From: Streptomyces longwoodensis
GTDB taxonomy: Bacteria > Actinomycetota > Actinomycetes > Streptomycetales > Streptomycetaceae
Direction: 5' to 3'
Assembly: GCF_001514125.1 (NCBI RefSeq)
Contig: NZ_KQ948553.1
Coordinates: 62,001 to 126,000, forward strand
DNA length: 64,000 bases
A model generated the notes under the pieces. The model had not been told where the DNA came from. It ran no database searches and worked only from the letters and a program-made list of their open reading frames with translations. The position numbers and the translations under genes are program-made. Numbering within the stretch: the first letter of the stretch is position 1; each line of letters begins with the position of its first letter. Shown here one piece after another: positions 51,836-60,122 of the stretch.

Positions 51836-52447
51836 CTACGCCTCCTCGTCGTCGTCGGGGTCGTCTTCGTCGTCGCCGCCCTCGACCGCGCGGATCCTCT
51901 GGTTCACCGACGCGGCCAGCTCCCCGAGCCGGGCACGCCGCTGCTCCGGGGCCATCTGCGCGAACTCCTCGAAGTGCTTCGCCAACGCGGTCGAGCCTTC
52001 GCCGGTGACGGCGATCGTCTGCGTGGGGTCGCCGAAAAGGACGCGCCGGTGCCGCATCGCGACGTCCATCAGCCGGATGAAGTCGCCGGGCGACAGTTCC
52101 TCGGGGCGGAGCGTCTGGAGCCGGCCGACGAGCTTGCCGACCGCCGCGCCGAGGATCTTCGCGTCGTTCTCGGCGGCCTTGCGGCGCTCCTCCAGCCACA
52201 TGGCCTCGTACTGGCGGTCCAGGTGCCGGTCGTACGCCTCGACGCGCTCCCGCCACCGGAACCAGGCCGCCAGGTTCCTCACGTGCCCGTACGCGAGTGT
52301 CAGCCTCTGCGCTGCTTCTGTCAGGGTGCGGGTGCGGCCGAGGTCCCGGTAGGTGGCGAACTGACCGTGTTTGTGGGCTGACTCCCCGGGCTGGCGTTCC
52401 CAGGGGTCCAGGGTGGGGTCGAGGGTGATGGGCTGGCGTGTGCTCAT
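51836..52447 (-). CDS. Terminase small subunit (TerS)
   Basis: A 203-residue protein; ATG 52447 overlaps the preceding stop (ATGA), and a longer upstream frame overlaps the previous gene too much. Residues about 30-70 are a helix-turn-helix DNA-binding region (RTLTEAAQRLTLAYGHVRNL), then a helical oligomerisation part (EAMWLEERRKAAENDAKILG) and an acidic tail. Its position 4 bases before TerL supports the call. Confidence 0.75.
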   Translation of the reverse strand: MSTRQPITLDPTLDPWERQPGESAHKHGQFATYRDLGRTRTLTEAAQRLTLAYGHVRNLAAWFRWRERVEAYDRHLDRQYEAMWLEERRKAAENDAKILGAAVGKLVGRLQTLRPEELSPGDFIRLMDVAMRHRRVLFGDPTQTIAVTGEGSTALAKHFEEFAQMAPEQRRARLGELAASVNQRIRAVEGGDDEDDPDDDEEA

Positions 52448-52659
52448 GTGGCCCGTGCCTCCCTGTTCACGGTGCGGTCGTACCGGTAGTGCCACAGGGG
52501 TCCGTCGTCGCCTGGGTTCAGGGCGCGGACGTACATGAGTCGGTCGCCGTCGGGGTTGCGGAGTTCGTAGGTGTGGGGCGGGTTCCAGGGGTCGCCGGGG
52601 ATGGCGAGGAGCCGGCCGTCGGCTGGGCCGCCTACGAACTGGACGCCGACGCCGCTCAT
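52444..52659 (-). CDS. Small phage protein
   Basis: A 71-residue protein; ATG 52659 overlaps the ParB-like stop (ATGA). The pattern VQFVGGPADGRLLAIPGDPW and a later YELRNPDGDRLMYVR is common among small actinophage and actinobacterial proteins of unknown role. Coupled to both ParB-like and TerS genes. Confidence 0.6.
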   Translation of the reverse strand: MSGVGVQFVGGPADGRLLAIPGDPWNPPHTYELRNPDGDRLMYVRALNPGDDGPLWHYRYDRTVNREARAT

Positions 52660-53594
52660 GCCGGGTCGCTCGGGGTGTGGTTGGGTCCGGACAGGTACTC
52701 ACCCGCCAGGCGTTCGAGGAGCTTCCAGCCCTGCCCCTGCTCGATCTCGCCGCGTCCCTCTGCTGCGGCTATCGCCTTGTTCAGGGTGACGGCGGCCGGG
52801 GCGGGGAGTGTGCGGGCTCCGAGGACGGTCTCCAGGCCGACGTTCCCCGAGTGGAGGTGGGTGCCGTCGGGGGCGGTGTAGCCGTCGGCGAGTTCGTCGA
52901 GGTGGCGTTCGACGATCGCGAGGATGGCGTGGAGTGCGGTGGCGACGTTGCCGACCTTGTGGGCGGCGTGGGTGGACGCGAGCGTGTCCAGGGTCCGCTC
53001 GTAGTCGGCGCGTGCGGCCAGCCAGGACTCGTTCTGGCCGACGCGGGCCTGGTCGAACGCTTCGCGGGCGGCTTCGAGCTCGGACGGCAGGAAGATCAGG
53101 GACACGGTGGCGAAGTCGAGGTTCGCTTCCGAGAGGCCCTCGGGGCTGACTTCGGCGAGGAGCTGGAGCTGTGCGTCGTCCAGGCCCGAGTAGGCGCGCC
53201 AGTCGACGTCGTCGAGTTCGTCGTAGAGCTGCTTGAGGGTGGCGGGGTCGTCCTCGCCTGCGATGGCGTTGTGGGACAGCTGGATCGCGACGAGCTGCTG
53301 CCGGGTGAGCTGCTCCTCGATGAGCATGCAGTCGATCTCGGTGAGGCCGGCTTCCGCTGCGGCCTTGGTGCGGTGGTTCCCGGACAGGATCAGCTCCTGG
53401 CCCTCCGCGTACTCGCCGCCGTTGTAGATCAGCGGGGTGGAGGTGAGGCAGCCGTCGCGGCGGATGTTCTCGACGAGGCGGTCCCACTCCTCCTTCCGCA
53501 TGAAGCGGGCGTTCACCTCAAGGGGGGTGAGGGTGCGCGGGTCGCGGCGGACGAGGCGGGGCCGGAACAGCGGGGTGGTGGTGTCGGTCGTCAT
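52656..53594 (-). CDS. ParB-like nuclease-domain protein
   Basis: A 312-residue protein; ATG 53594 overlaps the preceding stop (ATGA), so it is coupled to the modification gene. Residues about 10-100 are a ParB N-terminal fold (LTPLEVNARFMRKEEWDRLV, then LILSGNHRTKAAAEAGLTEI). ParB-type domains in phages can have CTPase, DNA-binding or nicking activity and often occur with DNA modification enzymes. The C-terminal half is helical, with no clear motif. Confidence 0.78.
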   Translation of the reverse strand: MTTDTTTPLFRPRLVRRDPRTLTPLEVNARFMRKEEWDRLVENIRRDGCLTSTPLIYNGGEYAEGQELILSGNHRTKAAAEAGLTEIDCMLIEEQLTRQQLVAIQLSHNAIAGEDDPATLKQLYDELDDVDWRAYSGLDDAQLQLLAEVSPEGLSEANLDFATVSLIFLPSELEAAREAFDQARVGQNESWLAARADYERTLDTLASTHAAHKVGNVATALHAILAIVERHLDELADGYTAPDGTHLHSGNVGLETVLGARTLPAPAAVTLNKAIAAAEGRGEIEQGQGWKLLERLAGEYLSGPNHTPSDPA

Positions 53595-54946
53595 CGCAGG
53601 TCCTTGCCGTGCTTGGTCTTCCACAGGGACAGGGCGTCGTCCAAGTCGTAGGCGCCGAGGGGGCCGCCGTACTGGAGCTGGTAGCGGTGGATCCCGTCGC
53701 CGGGGTCCTTGCTGCTGGCTTCGGTGCGTTTCTGGAGCTTCACGCCAGGGATGCCGCGCCCGTACTTCGCGCTGTTGGGTCGGTCGGTGAACGCGGTGGT
53801 GGCCCAGCCGTCGATGCGCTTGGAGAGGCTGCGCTGGATGAGGACCTGCGCCTCCTTCGTGGAAGCGGCCATCACGATGAGCTTGGCGAGGCGCCGGTAG
53901 CGGGTCCACGACACGGGGAAGTCCGACATGAGGTAGGCGGTGTTGGGGTCGAACTTCGGCGGCAGGTACGCGAACGCGCCGATCAGCTTGCCGTCGACGG
54001 CGACGCCGCACGCGATGAGCGGGCTGCCGGGCTTGATCGACTTGGACATGAACTGGGAGCGGATGCCCGCGAACTGGCCGCCGGTGAGGACGTGGAGGCT
54101 CATGCGGTCGCCGAGCGGCTCGTCGGGGCCGATCTTCGGCATAGGGATCGCCTCGACGGGCTGGCGGGGGCGGACGATGCGGCGGGGCCCGGCGGCGGCG
54201 TACACGTAGATCGGCAGGCCGCGGTTCGCGGTCTGGACGACGCCGGCGAGGCGGTCGCGCAGCTCGGGGCGTTCGATGTGCAGGCCGAGGACCCAGTTGG
54301 GCCGGTCCTGGACCTGCTCGATGATGCGTTCCTTGCCGTCCTCGGTGAGGTCGTCGAACGACGGCTCGGGCCAGTGGAACGCGGCGTCGATGGACGCGAA
54401 CTGCGCCTGGTAATCCTTCGCGTAGAACGGGGGGAACATCACCACCGGGGCGTCGGGGGGCACCTCCTGGTCGAGGTAGTCGCGGACGTCGCCGGCGTAG
54501 AACGAGCCCAGCTTGGTTTCCAGGGCGCGGAGCTTGGTGGCGGTCTTCTCGTGCATCCGCGCCCATTGGTCGCGGGTGGCGTCCATCATCCGCCGGTAGT
54601 AGGCGCCGTCCTTACCGACGTACTGGAGGAAGCGGGTGCCCAGCATCAGCGTCGCCATGAGGTCGGCGCGGTCTTCCAGGTACGGGTGGAGCCAGCCGAG
54701 GGTGTCCTCGTACTCCTCGCGGAGGGTGAAGTTGAGCGGGTCGCCGGCGAGGTACCAGCCGAGAGCGCACGAGTACGCCTGGATGTCGTTGCCGTGGACG
54801 CGCCGCTGGTCGCCGAACCGGGCGTGGAGGACGCGTTCGATGGTGAAGTTGCCCGAGCATCCGACGTAGATGTCGTCGCCGGGCCAGGTCCCGGCGTGCT
54901 CGTAGATGATCGACCGCAGGGGCGCGGGTATCGATCCGTGGAACAT
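53591..54946 (-). CDS. Methyltransferase-like DNA-modification protein with Mom-like C-terminus
   Basis: A 451-residue protein from ATG 54946, with GGAG upstream. Residues about 25-45 (DDIYVGCSGNFTIERVL) resemble a SAM-binding loop, and VVMFPPFYAKD (about 175) resembles the DPPY/NPPF site of adenine methyltransferases, with the first Asp replaced by Phe. The last 140 residues (YLMSDFPVSWTRYRRLAKLI, then TTAFTDRPNSAKYGRG) resemble, from memory, Mom-type/GNAT-like adenine modification enzymes. A tRNA-Gly gene lies 125 bases upstream on the same strand. Likely anti-restriction DNA modification; the chemistry is inferred. Confidence 0.6.
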   Translation of the reverse strand: MFHGSIPAPLRSIIYEHAGTWPGDDIYVGCSGNFTIERVLHARFGDQRRVHGNDIQAYSCALGWYLAGDPLNFTLREEYEDTLGWLHPYLEDRADLMATLMLGTRFLQYVGKDGAYYRRMMDATRDQWARMHEKTATKLRALETKLGSFYAGDVRDYLDQEVPPDAPVVMFPPFYAKDYQAQFASIDAAFHWPEPSFDDLTEDGKERIIEQVQDRPNWVLGLHIERPELRDRLAGVVQTANRGLPIYVYAAAGPRRIVRPRQPVEAIPMPKIGPDEPLGDRMSLHVLTGGQFAGIRSQFMSKSIKPGSPLIACGVAVDGKLIGAFAYLPPKFDPNTAYLMSDFPVSWTRYRRLAKLIVMAASTKEAQVLIQRSLSKRIDGWATTAFTDRPNSAKYGRGIPGVKLQKRTEASSKDPGDGIHRYQLQYGGPLGAYDLDDALSLWKTKHGKDLR

Positions 54947-55070
54947 GGGCCGCTCCAATGAAGTCCGTGGCGCAGGCCCGGGGTGCAACCTGCGGGTTTG
55001 GCCCATTGTGAGTGGTCTTGGGGGGTGCGAAGGGCCCCTCACCGGGGGCGTGGCGAGGGGCCCTGCATCG

Positions 55071-55145
55071 TGGAGCGCCGGCCAGGGCTTGCACCTGGAT
55101 CGCCCGACTGGAAGTCGGGCCGTGTTACTTACTACGCACCAGCGC
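55071..55145 (-). tRNA. tRNA-Gly (anticodon UCC), atypical
   Basis: All 75 bases fold as a tRNA. The acceptor stem pairs in 7 of 7 (one G-U), with U discriminator and encoded CCA. The anticodon stem is a perfect 5 bp with loop CTTCCAG, anticodon TCC. The T-stem is a perfect CCAGG/CCTGG. Oddities: the D-loop has no GG pair and only a 3-bp D-stem, and the T-arm reads GTGCAAGC, not GTTC. These two losses are those described for staphylococcal tRNA-Gly that serve peptidoglycan, not translation. A non-translational role is inferred. Confidence 0.82.
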
Positions 55146-55178
55146 GGGGTGGCCGTGAAGCGATCGGCCGCTTCGGAC

Positions 55179-55206
55179 GTTAGAGGCCGAGCCCATGGGG
55201 GATCAA
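55179..55206 (-). promoter_or_regulatory. Possible promoter of the tRNA-modification unit
   Basis: Minus-strand TTGATC (55201-55206) and TCTAAC (55179-55184) with a 16-base spacer. It would begin transcription about 30 bases before the tRNA. Weak consensus; call depends on position. Confidence 0.35.
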
Positions 55207-55252
55207 GAACGAAACAATGGCCGGGTTAAGCGTGCTGCGGCGGACGCTTGCT

Positions 55253-55873
55253 TTACTTACGTGATCGCTGCCGTCGCAGCATCAAGGAAGCGATCCCGGT
55301 GGCCAATGTCAGGATGAACGCGCCGCTCGTTACAACCAGCAACCAGACAGGCGTACCCGCCCCGGCAGCGACCCCTAGGCCAGTGGTGCAGGTGGCACTG
55401 AAGACGGCCAAAGACCGCGGGCTGAGGGACACAATCCAAACTGGGGTTACCGGTGCCTCGGTGTCGTCACGGGCCTCGGCTGCGGCTTTGGCCGCGGCCA
55501 TGATCTTGGTGGTGGCCCGCGCGCCGCGCAAGGACAGCCCGATGGCGAACTTCATGCCGTCGATCCAGCGCAGCAGTCTCCCGCGCTTTGGCCCCTTGAG
55601 CATCGGCCACAGCTCCGCTCGCCACGACTGGTACAGCTCGGAGCGGTAGGCCTTGGGCACCTGGATGCGGGCGAGCTGGAGCACGACGAACGGGATGCGC
55701 AGCGGCACCTTACGCAGGAGCGCCATCGTCGTCTCGTAGATGACCGCGGCGACGATCGCGCAGATCATCGCGACCGTCCACCCGTTGACGTCGTGGCCGA
55801 TGAAGGTGCCGCCGTGGACTTCGACGCCGGGCGCGGCGGCCGCGGGCAGGAGGGAAATGGTCACCGGGCTCAC
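55253..55873 (-). CDS. Membrane protein coupled to the PadR regulator
   Basis: A 206-residue protein; GTG 55873 overlaps the PadR stop (GTGA). Spans at residues about 33-55 and 150-198 (two or three). The cytoplasmic loop LYQSWRAELWPMLKGPKRGR is a common motif of Streptomyces mobile-element membrane proteins. PadR genes are often co-transcribed with a membrane protein they control. Function unknown. Confidence 0.6.
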   Translation of the reverse strand: MSPVTISLLPAAAAPGVEVHGGTFIGHDVNGWTVAMICAIVAAVIYETTMALLRKVPLRIPFVVLQLARIQVPKAYRSELYQSWRAELWPMLKGPKRGRLLRWIDGMKFAIGLSLRGARATTKIMAAAKAAAEARDDTEAPVTPVWIVSLSPRSLAVFSATCTTGLGVAAGAGTPVWLLVVTSGAFILTLATGIASLMLRRQRSRK

Positions 55874-56289
55874 CGCCCCATCAGGGCGGAGGCGAGCGCA
55901 CCGTTGACGACTACGAGGAAGCTGCCAGCGATGCAGCCCGGGGTCACGCGCCAGGTGGGCTGCCAGCCGGGGCGCCAGGCGGGCGACTTCGCCGGGGGGC
56001 GGACGGCGTTGCTGTAGTCGACGAGCGCGGCGTGTGCCGCGACGGCGCCCTTGCCGGTCATCTGGAAGTAGCGGCGGGCGGGCCGCCGTTCGGCCTTGGC
56101 GACCTCGGGATCCTCGGACTCCTGCGTGATCCAGTCTTCCGCCTCCATGCGGGCGAGCGCCGGGTACAGGGAGCCGCTGCCGATGCCGGCGGCCTTCATG
56201 ATCTCCGTGGCGAACAACTTCGCTTCGGGATCTTCTAGGAACGTCTGGATGATCCGCACCATCGCGGGTGTCAGATGCTTTTGGTCCAT
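55870..56289 (-). CDS. PadR-family transcriptional regulator
   Basis: A 139-residue protein from ATG 56289. Winged-helix features: LTPAMVRIIQTFLEDPEAKL, GIGSGSLYPALARMEAEDWI (recognition helix) and ARRYFQMTGKG (wing). The C-terminal 40 residues add a Trp-rich stretch and a hydrophobic segment, perhaps a membrane contact. It probably represses itself and the downstream membrane protein through the palindrome upstream. Confidence 0.85.
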   Translation of the reverse strand: MDQKHLTPAMVRIIQTFLEDPEAKLFATEIMKAAGIGSGSLYPALARMEAEDWITQESEDPEVAKAERRPARRYFQMTGKGAVAAHAALVDYSNAVRPPAKSPAWRPGWQPTWRVTPGCIAGSFLVVVNGALASALMGR

Positions 56290-56308
56290 ACAGCGAGGCT
56301 ACACCTTC

Positions 56309-56344
56309 TTTCTGTCCGATAGAAGCAGTCCTATCGGACCGAAA
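56309..56344 (-). promoter_or_regulatory. Palindromic operator, probably PadR
   Basis: Inverted repeat: GTCCGATAG (56314-56322) and CTATCGGAC (56331-56339), extended by TTTC and GAAA with one mismatch, 8-base centre. It lies 20 bases before the PadR start, in the 109-base gap before the PAPS-reductase-like gene. Autoregulation is inferred. Confidence 0.6.
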
Positions 56345-56398
56345 GGAGCGCAGCCCAGTGGCCGTTTCGGGCTGGGAGCAGGGAGGGTCGGGGCCACC

Positions 56399-57340
56399 TC
56401 AGCCTTGCCAGCAGGCGACGGCCGCGACGCGCGGGGACCGTTCGGCCTCCGCGATGATCTCCGCCATGGACAGGTCCTTGCGGAAGCGGTGCCCGATCTT
56501 CTGCTCGATGCCGGCGAGGCGGGCGGCGGGCTCCGGGTTGAGCTGCGCGGACAGGACGAGCGCCGGCCGGGACGCGAGGACGCAGAACATGCACGACAGG
56601 CGGGGCATCCCGGCGAGGTAGGCGGGGTGCTTGCGCCGCCCGGAGGTCTCGACGGCCATCCACACGTCCAGCTCCGACCAGGCGTGCACCGGGTACCAGA
56701 CGTCGACGTGCCGCAGGGTGTTCGAGGCGCCCCAGCCGGGGCCCACGCCCTTCGGTACCGGCTGCTTGCGCGCCTTGTACTTCTCGGCCTTGGCCCGCTT
56801 GGGCACGCACGTCTCGCAGGGGCAGGTCCAGGCGCCTTCGTGGGAGAACGCGAGGAGCTTGCGGCGGGCCGGTGACTCCTCGGCGCGCAGGCCCATGACG
56901 TTGAGGATGCGGACGCGGCCGGTGTGCCCGGCGTCGAGGGCTTCCTGGACGAGGCGGGTCATCAGGGTGCGGACGGGGCCTCGCTTGAAGTCGGAGGTGC
57001 ACCACCGGTTGTCGGCGTCGGGGAACATGCCGCGTTCCTCGATCCGGTCGATGAGGTCGCCGCCCTTCCTCGCGACGACCTCGAACCGCAGGCCGTACGC
57101 GGCGGCGTGCTCGGCGGCCAGCTCGCGGGTGCCTTCCCACTCGGCGGAGCCCAAGTCAGCGTGGACGCACACGATGCGGTCGGCGACGCCGGCCGCGCGG
57201 GCGTGCTGCACGAGTTCGTGCAGCATCGCGATGGAGTCCTTGCCGCCCGACAGGTTCGCAATGATCCACGTGTACGACGCCAGGTCGGGGACCTCGGTGC
57301 CGAAGCCGGGCAGGTCGAACGCCAGTTGAGCGGTGGGCAT
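56399..57340 (-). CDS. PAPS-reductase-like PP-loop enzyme
   Basis: A 313-residue protein from ATG 57340 with GGAAGG upstream. The PP-loop is SGGKDSIAML (residues about 31-40), and the family pattern DADNRWCTSDFKRGPVRTL follows. Further cysteines CPCETC and SCMFC could hold an iron-sulfur cluster. Phages often carry such proteins; relatives act in sulfate reduction and, as DndC, in DNA phosphorothioation. No other Dnd genes are visible. Its role here is open, but DNA modification is plausible. Confidence 0.75.
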   Translation of the reverse strand: MPTAQLAFDLPGFGTEVPDLASYTWIIANLSGGKDSIAMLHELVQHARAAGVADRIVCVHADLGSAEWEGTRELAAEHAAAYGLRFEVVARKGGDLIDRIEERGMFPDADNRWCTSDFKRGPVRTLMTRLVQEALDAGHTGRVRILNVMGLRAEESPARRKLLAFSHEGAWTCPCETCVPKRAKAEKYKARKQPVPKGVGPGWGASNTLRHVDVWYPVHAWSELDVWMAVETSGRRKHPAYLAGMPRLSCMFCVLASRPALVLSAQLNPEPAARLAGIEQKIGHRFRKDLSMAEIIAEAERSPRVAAVACWQG

Positions 57341-57472
57341 CGCGGACCTTCCTGGGGGTGGTGGGGTGGTGGAAGCCGGCCGGTTGAGGGCTTGGACGCC
57401 GCATGGACGTCCGGGGAGCTTCCGCGTGGAGTGGGGTGAAGCAGAGGGGGGTGAGGTGCTTAGATCGGCAGT

Positions 57473-57507
57473 GAGGGCCGGGGAGCGCTGCCTGCTCCCC
57501 GGCCCTC
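57473..57507 (-). terminator. GCTGCCT-loop hairpin, copy 1
   Basis: A perfect 14-bp stem (GAGGGCCGGGGAGC and complement) with loop GCTGCCT. Follows the 285-residue gene stop. Same loop as copies 2-4. Confidence 0.8.
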
Positions 57508-57517
57508 GCCTGTGCTG

Positions 57518-58375
57518 TTACGCGCGGGTGGCGGAGTGGCCGCGCGGCGACTCCTCGACCGGGGCGGGCGGCCAGGCGCCCATCTCCTTCAAGTGGTCGT
57601 GGACGGTGACGCCCCGGTGGGGGGTCCAGCCGCACGCGCAGTACGGAGCGATCCCGACCATGGGCGGGACGACCGGCCGGTGGTCACCGTTGCACGTGGC
57701 GCAGTCGTGGTCGGGGTCCTCCATCGGGTGCGTGGCCAGGTCCCGGCCGCTCGGCCGCGCGTGCGCGTGGGCCGCCTGGTCCTCCTGGTCCTCCGGGGCG
57801 GTCTCGGGCGCGGCGAGGACGTGGATGGCGGAGGCGGTGCCGCCCGGGCGGGGGCCGGAGCAGATGTACTCGCCCCACTCGTCGTTCACGCGCTTCCCGG
57901 TCCTGTCCCAGATGAGCAGCCGCTGGCACTGGGCGCAGGGCCCGGCGTCCTCCCCCGGTGTACCGGTCGGCCGGTCGGCCGGGGCGGGAGCCGGGGTCTC
58001 GCGGTCGGGGTTGTCGGGCAGGTCGACGCGGAGCGTGCCGATCAGGTCGGGGACCTCCTTCCAGTCGGCGGCGAGCAGGCCGGCCGTGCCCCGGTTGAAG
58101 TGGAGCATGTCCAGCAGGACGTCGCGGACGCGGGCGCGAGCACTCTCGCTGAGCCTGTCGCGGGTGGCGTCGTTGAACTTCCACAGCTGCGTATCGCCGT
58201 CGTGGATCGCGGTCGGGGTGCCGCCGTTGATGCTGAGGGCGGTCGCGGTGGGCAGCTCGTCCCAGATGACGTGGGCGATGAGCAGCAGGCCGCGGTCGAG
58301 GACCTCGCGGCGGGCCTTGGCCGCGTCGCGGTAGGCGTCCTCGAAGTACTCGCTGTAGAAGCCGGTGTCCGGCAT
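57518..58375 (-). CDS. Hypothetical protein with two CxxC sites
   Basis: A 285-residue protein from ATG 58375 with GAGAAGGAAC upstream. The first 110 residues are helical (AYRDAAKARREVLDRGLLLI, SESARARVRDVLLDMLHFNR). Later come GPCAQCQR and DHDCATCNGDH and a final CACGWTPH, several probable zinc sites. No family is recognised. It lies between the terminator-flanked ChlI genes and the PAPS-like gene. Confidence 0.6.
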   Translation of the reverse strand: MPDTGFYSEYFEDAYRDAAKARREVLDRGLLLIAHVIWDELPTATALSINGGTPTAIHDGDTQLWKFNDATRDRLSESARARVRDVLLDMLHFNRGTAGLLAADWKEVPDLIGTLRVDLPDNPDRETPAPAPADRPTGTPGEDAGPCAQCQRLLIWDRTGKRVNDEWGEYICSGPRPGGTASAIHVLAAPETAPEDQEDQAAHAHARPSGRDLATHPMEDPDHDCATCNGDHRPVVPPMVGIAPYCACGWTPHRGVTVHDHLKEMGAWPPAPVEESPRGHSATRA

Positions 58376-58404
58376 GGGTGGGTTCCTTCTCTCGGTGGGC
58401 GGGG

Positions 58405-59073
58405 CTAGTTGGCGGGCAGGTCGGTGCACGGCCAGAACGCGGTCAGCGTGTCGGTGATGTAGGCGAGGGCGTCCGGCTCGTTCTCGAAGCAGGCGTCCGC
58501 GTCCTCGAGGCCGTGCGCGCACCGCGCGTGGAGGACGCCGGTGCTGATGGTCTGGAGCGTGACCGGCTGGTCGGCGGTGATGACGAACGTGGCGCCGCTG
58601 CCTTCGATGTCGTGGCAGTGGTAGCGGGCGGGGGTGTCGTCGTCAGCGGGCACGACCTGGTGGAGGACGGCCGCGCCGCGGCCGGTGAGGACCAGGGTCG
58701 TGGCGGAGGTGACCTCGACCGCGTACGGCGGGGCGGGCTCCAGTCCGGCCGCGGCGCGCTTGGCGGCAACCTGGGCGGCTTCGCGGCGTCGCCGGCGGGC
58801 GATCTCCAGGAACGCGAGGCCGATCGTCTCGCGGCGGCTGGGGCCGGTGGCGTAGACGCGGCGCTCGCCTTCGGTGGCGCGGGCCTCCCAGGTGTCGGGC
58901 TCGTCGGGCTTGAGGTAGACCGCCAGTTCCTGGTTGGGGCCGTGCAGGTGGGCGGGGAGGTCGTCGGGGTAGCTGCCGGGCACGGTGAACAGGTAGCCGA
59001 GCAGGCCGAAGGGGGGCGGGAAGCGGCCAGCGCCGTAGATCACGAGGTGCACGTCGGGCAGGTCGGTGGTCAA
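58405..59073 (-). CDS. Hypothetical phage protein
   Basis: A 222-residue protein from TTG 59073 with GGAG upstream. Beta-rich N-terminus (VHLVIYGAGRFPPPFGLLGY), a basic helix (IARRRRREAAQVAAKRAAAG) and a second beta part (TLVLTGRGAAVLHQVVPADD). No family is recognised. It ends 29 bases before the next gene, the only gap in this stretch without a GCTGCCT hairpin, so the two form a pair. Confidence 0.55.
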   Translation of the reverse strand: MTTDLPDVHLVIYGAGRFPPPFGLLGYLFTVPGSYPDDLPAHLHGPNQELAVYLKPDEPDTWEARATEGERRVYATGPSRRETIGLAFLEIARRRRREAAQVAAKRAAAGLEPAPPYAVEVTSATTLVLTGRGAAVLHQVVPADDDTPARYHCHDIEGSGATFVITADQPVTLQTISTGVLHARCAHGLEDADACFENEPDALAYITDTLTAFWPCTDLPAN

Positions 59074-59098
59074 CGGGGTCTCCGATCGGGAGGGGTGG

Positions 59099-59125
59099 GG
59101 CCGGGGGCGCTGCCTGCCCCCGGCC
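59099..59125 (-). terminator. GCTGCCT-loop hairpin, copy 2
   Basis: A 10-bp stem, GGCCGGGGGC and GCCCCCGGCC, loop GCTGCCT, directly after the ChlI-domain gene stop at 59139. Confidence 0.8.
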
Positions 59126-59138
59126 GTAGGGGCGGGGG

Positions 59139-60041
59139 TCAGGCGGCCAGCGCGGCCAGGTGGGCGACCGCGTGAGCCAGGGAGTAGGCGCCGGTCACGG
59201 TGACGCCGGTGGGGGTGCCGACCAGGTCGGTCTGCTCGGCGGGCACGATGAGGTGCTTCTCCCCTAGCCCGAGGGCGGCCGCCACGGGCTGTTCGATGTC
59301 GCGCACGGTGCGGACTGTCCCGTCGAGGCCGAGTTCACCGATCAGCACCACGCGCTGGGTGATGTCGGCGGGGAGCAGCCCGACCGCTTCGAGGGCGACG
59401 GCCGCCGTGGCGAGGTCGGCGGCGGGCCCGCCCGAGCGGATGACCAGCCAGTCCGCGGTGATGTCGAGCGACCCGGTCGGCAGGGTGTAGCCGCTGTTGA
59501 TGATGGCGGCGCGGATGCGGTCGCGGGTCTCGCGCGCGTAGGTGTCCCTGGTGCCGGTGATGTCGATGCGCGGGGTGGCCGCGGGCGCGAAGATCCCGCT
59601 GATCACGCGGAGGCCTTCGGGGGTGGGGAACCGGGTGTGGGCCACCTTCCGCTGGCCGGTCCCGTTGGCCGGGGCGGGAGCTCCGGGCAGGCGGACCAGG
59701 CGGTAGGGCAGGCCCTGGGGGGCGATCGGCCAGCGGGCGGCGCCGGCCATGCCGCCGAACGGCATGACGTCGGCGAGGATGCCGTCGACCTCGTCGGCGA
59801 CCTCGTCGGGCAGGCCCTGACCCGCGCTGGTCGGGGCGTGCCAGATGGGGAGGCCTTCGGCGTCCTGGACCTCGTGCAGGTCCCGGCACTTGGCGTTGAT
59901 GACGAGCGTCGCGGCCTGCGGCAGGTGGCCGCGGACCAGGTGGCCGATGTACGCGGTGGCCTTCGCGTACAGGTCGAGGCGGGCGGCGGCCGCCGCGTCG
60001 TAGGCGGCCGCGTATGCCGTGCCGGGGTCGGTGGTGGTCAC
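59139..60041 (-). CDS. ChlI (S5-fold) domain protein, paralogue B
   Basis: A 300-residue protein from GTG 60041 with GGAAGGAC upstream. The first 140 residues are unlike known families. Residues about 150-295 match the ChlI/Lon-like S5 domain as found at the start of ComM and Mg-chelatase-like proteins: TRDTYARETRDRIRAAIINS, then VVLIGELGLDGTVRTVRDIE and HLIVPAEQ. No ATPase domain is present. Paralogue of the next gene upstream; role unknown. Confidence 0.7.
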   Translation of the reverse strand: MTTTDPGTAYAAAYDAAAAARLDLYAKATAYIGHLVRGHLPQAATLVINAKCRDLHEVQDAEGLPIWHAPTSAGQGLPDEVADEVDGILADVMPFGGMAGAARWPIAPQGLPYRLVRLPGAPAPANGTGQRKVAHTRFPTPEGLRVISGIFAPAATPRIDITGTRDTYARETRDRIRAAIINSGYTLPTGSLDITADWLVIRSGGPAADLATAAVALEAVGLLPADITQRVVLIGELGLDGTVRTVRDIEQPVAAALGLGEKHLIVPAEQTDLVGTPTGVTVTGAYSLAHAVAHLAALAA

Positions 60042-60122
60042 AGCGGTTGTCCTTCCGTTCGAGGGGGTCCAGGCGGTTCCTGGGCGGGCGGCACGTGCCA
60101 GGTGTTCGTGCCGCCTGCGCAG

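Noticed and set aside
53609..54961. 450-codon plus-strand frame
   Set aside because: Mirror of the modification gene; no motifs.
52656..57340. Complete Dnd phosphorothioation system
   Set aside because: Only a PAPS-reductase-like and a ParB-like gene are seen; no dndA, dndD or dndE.
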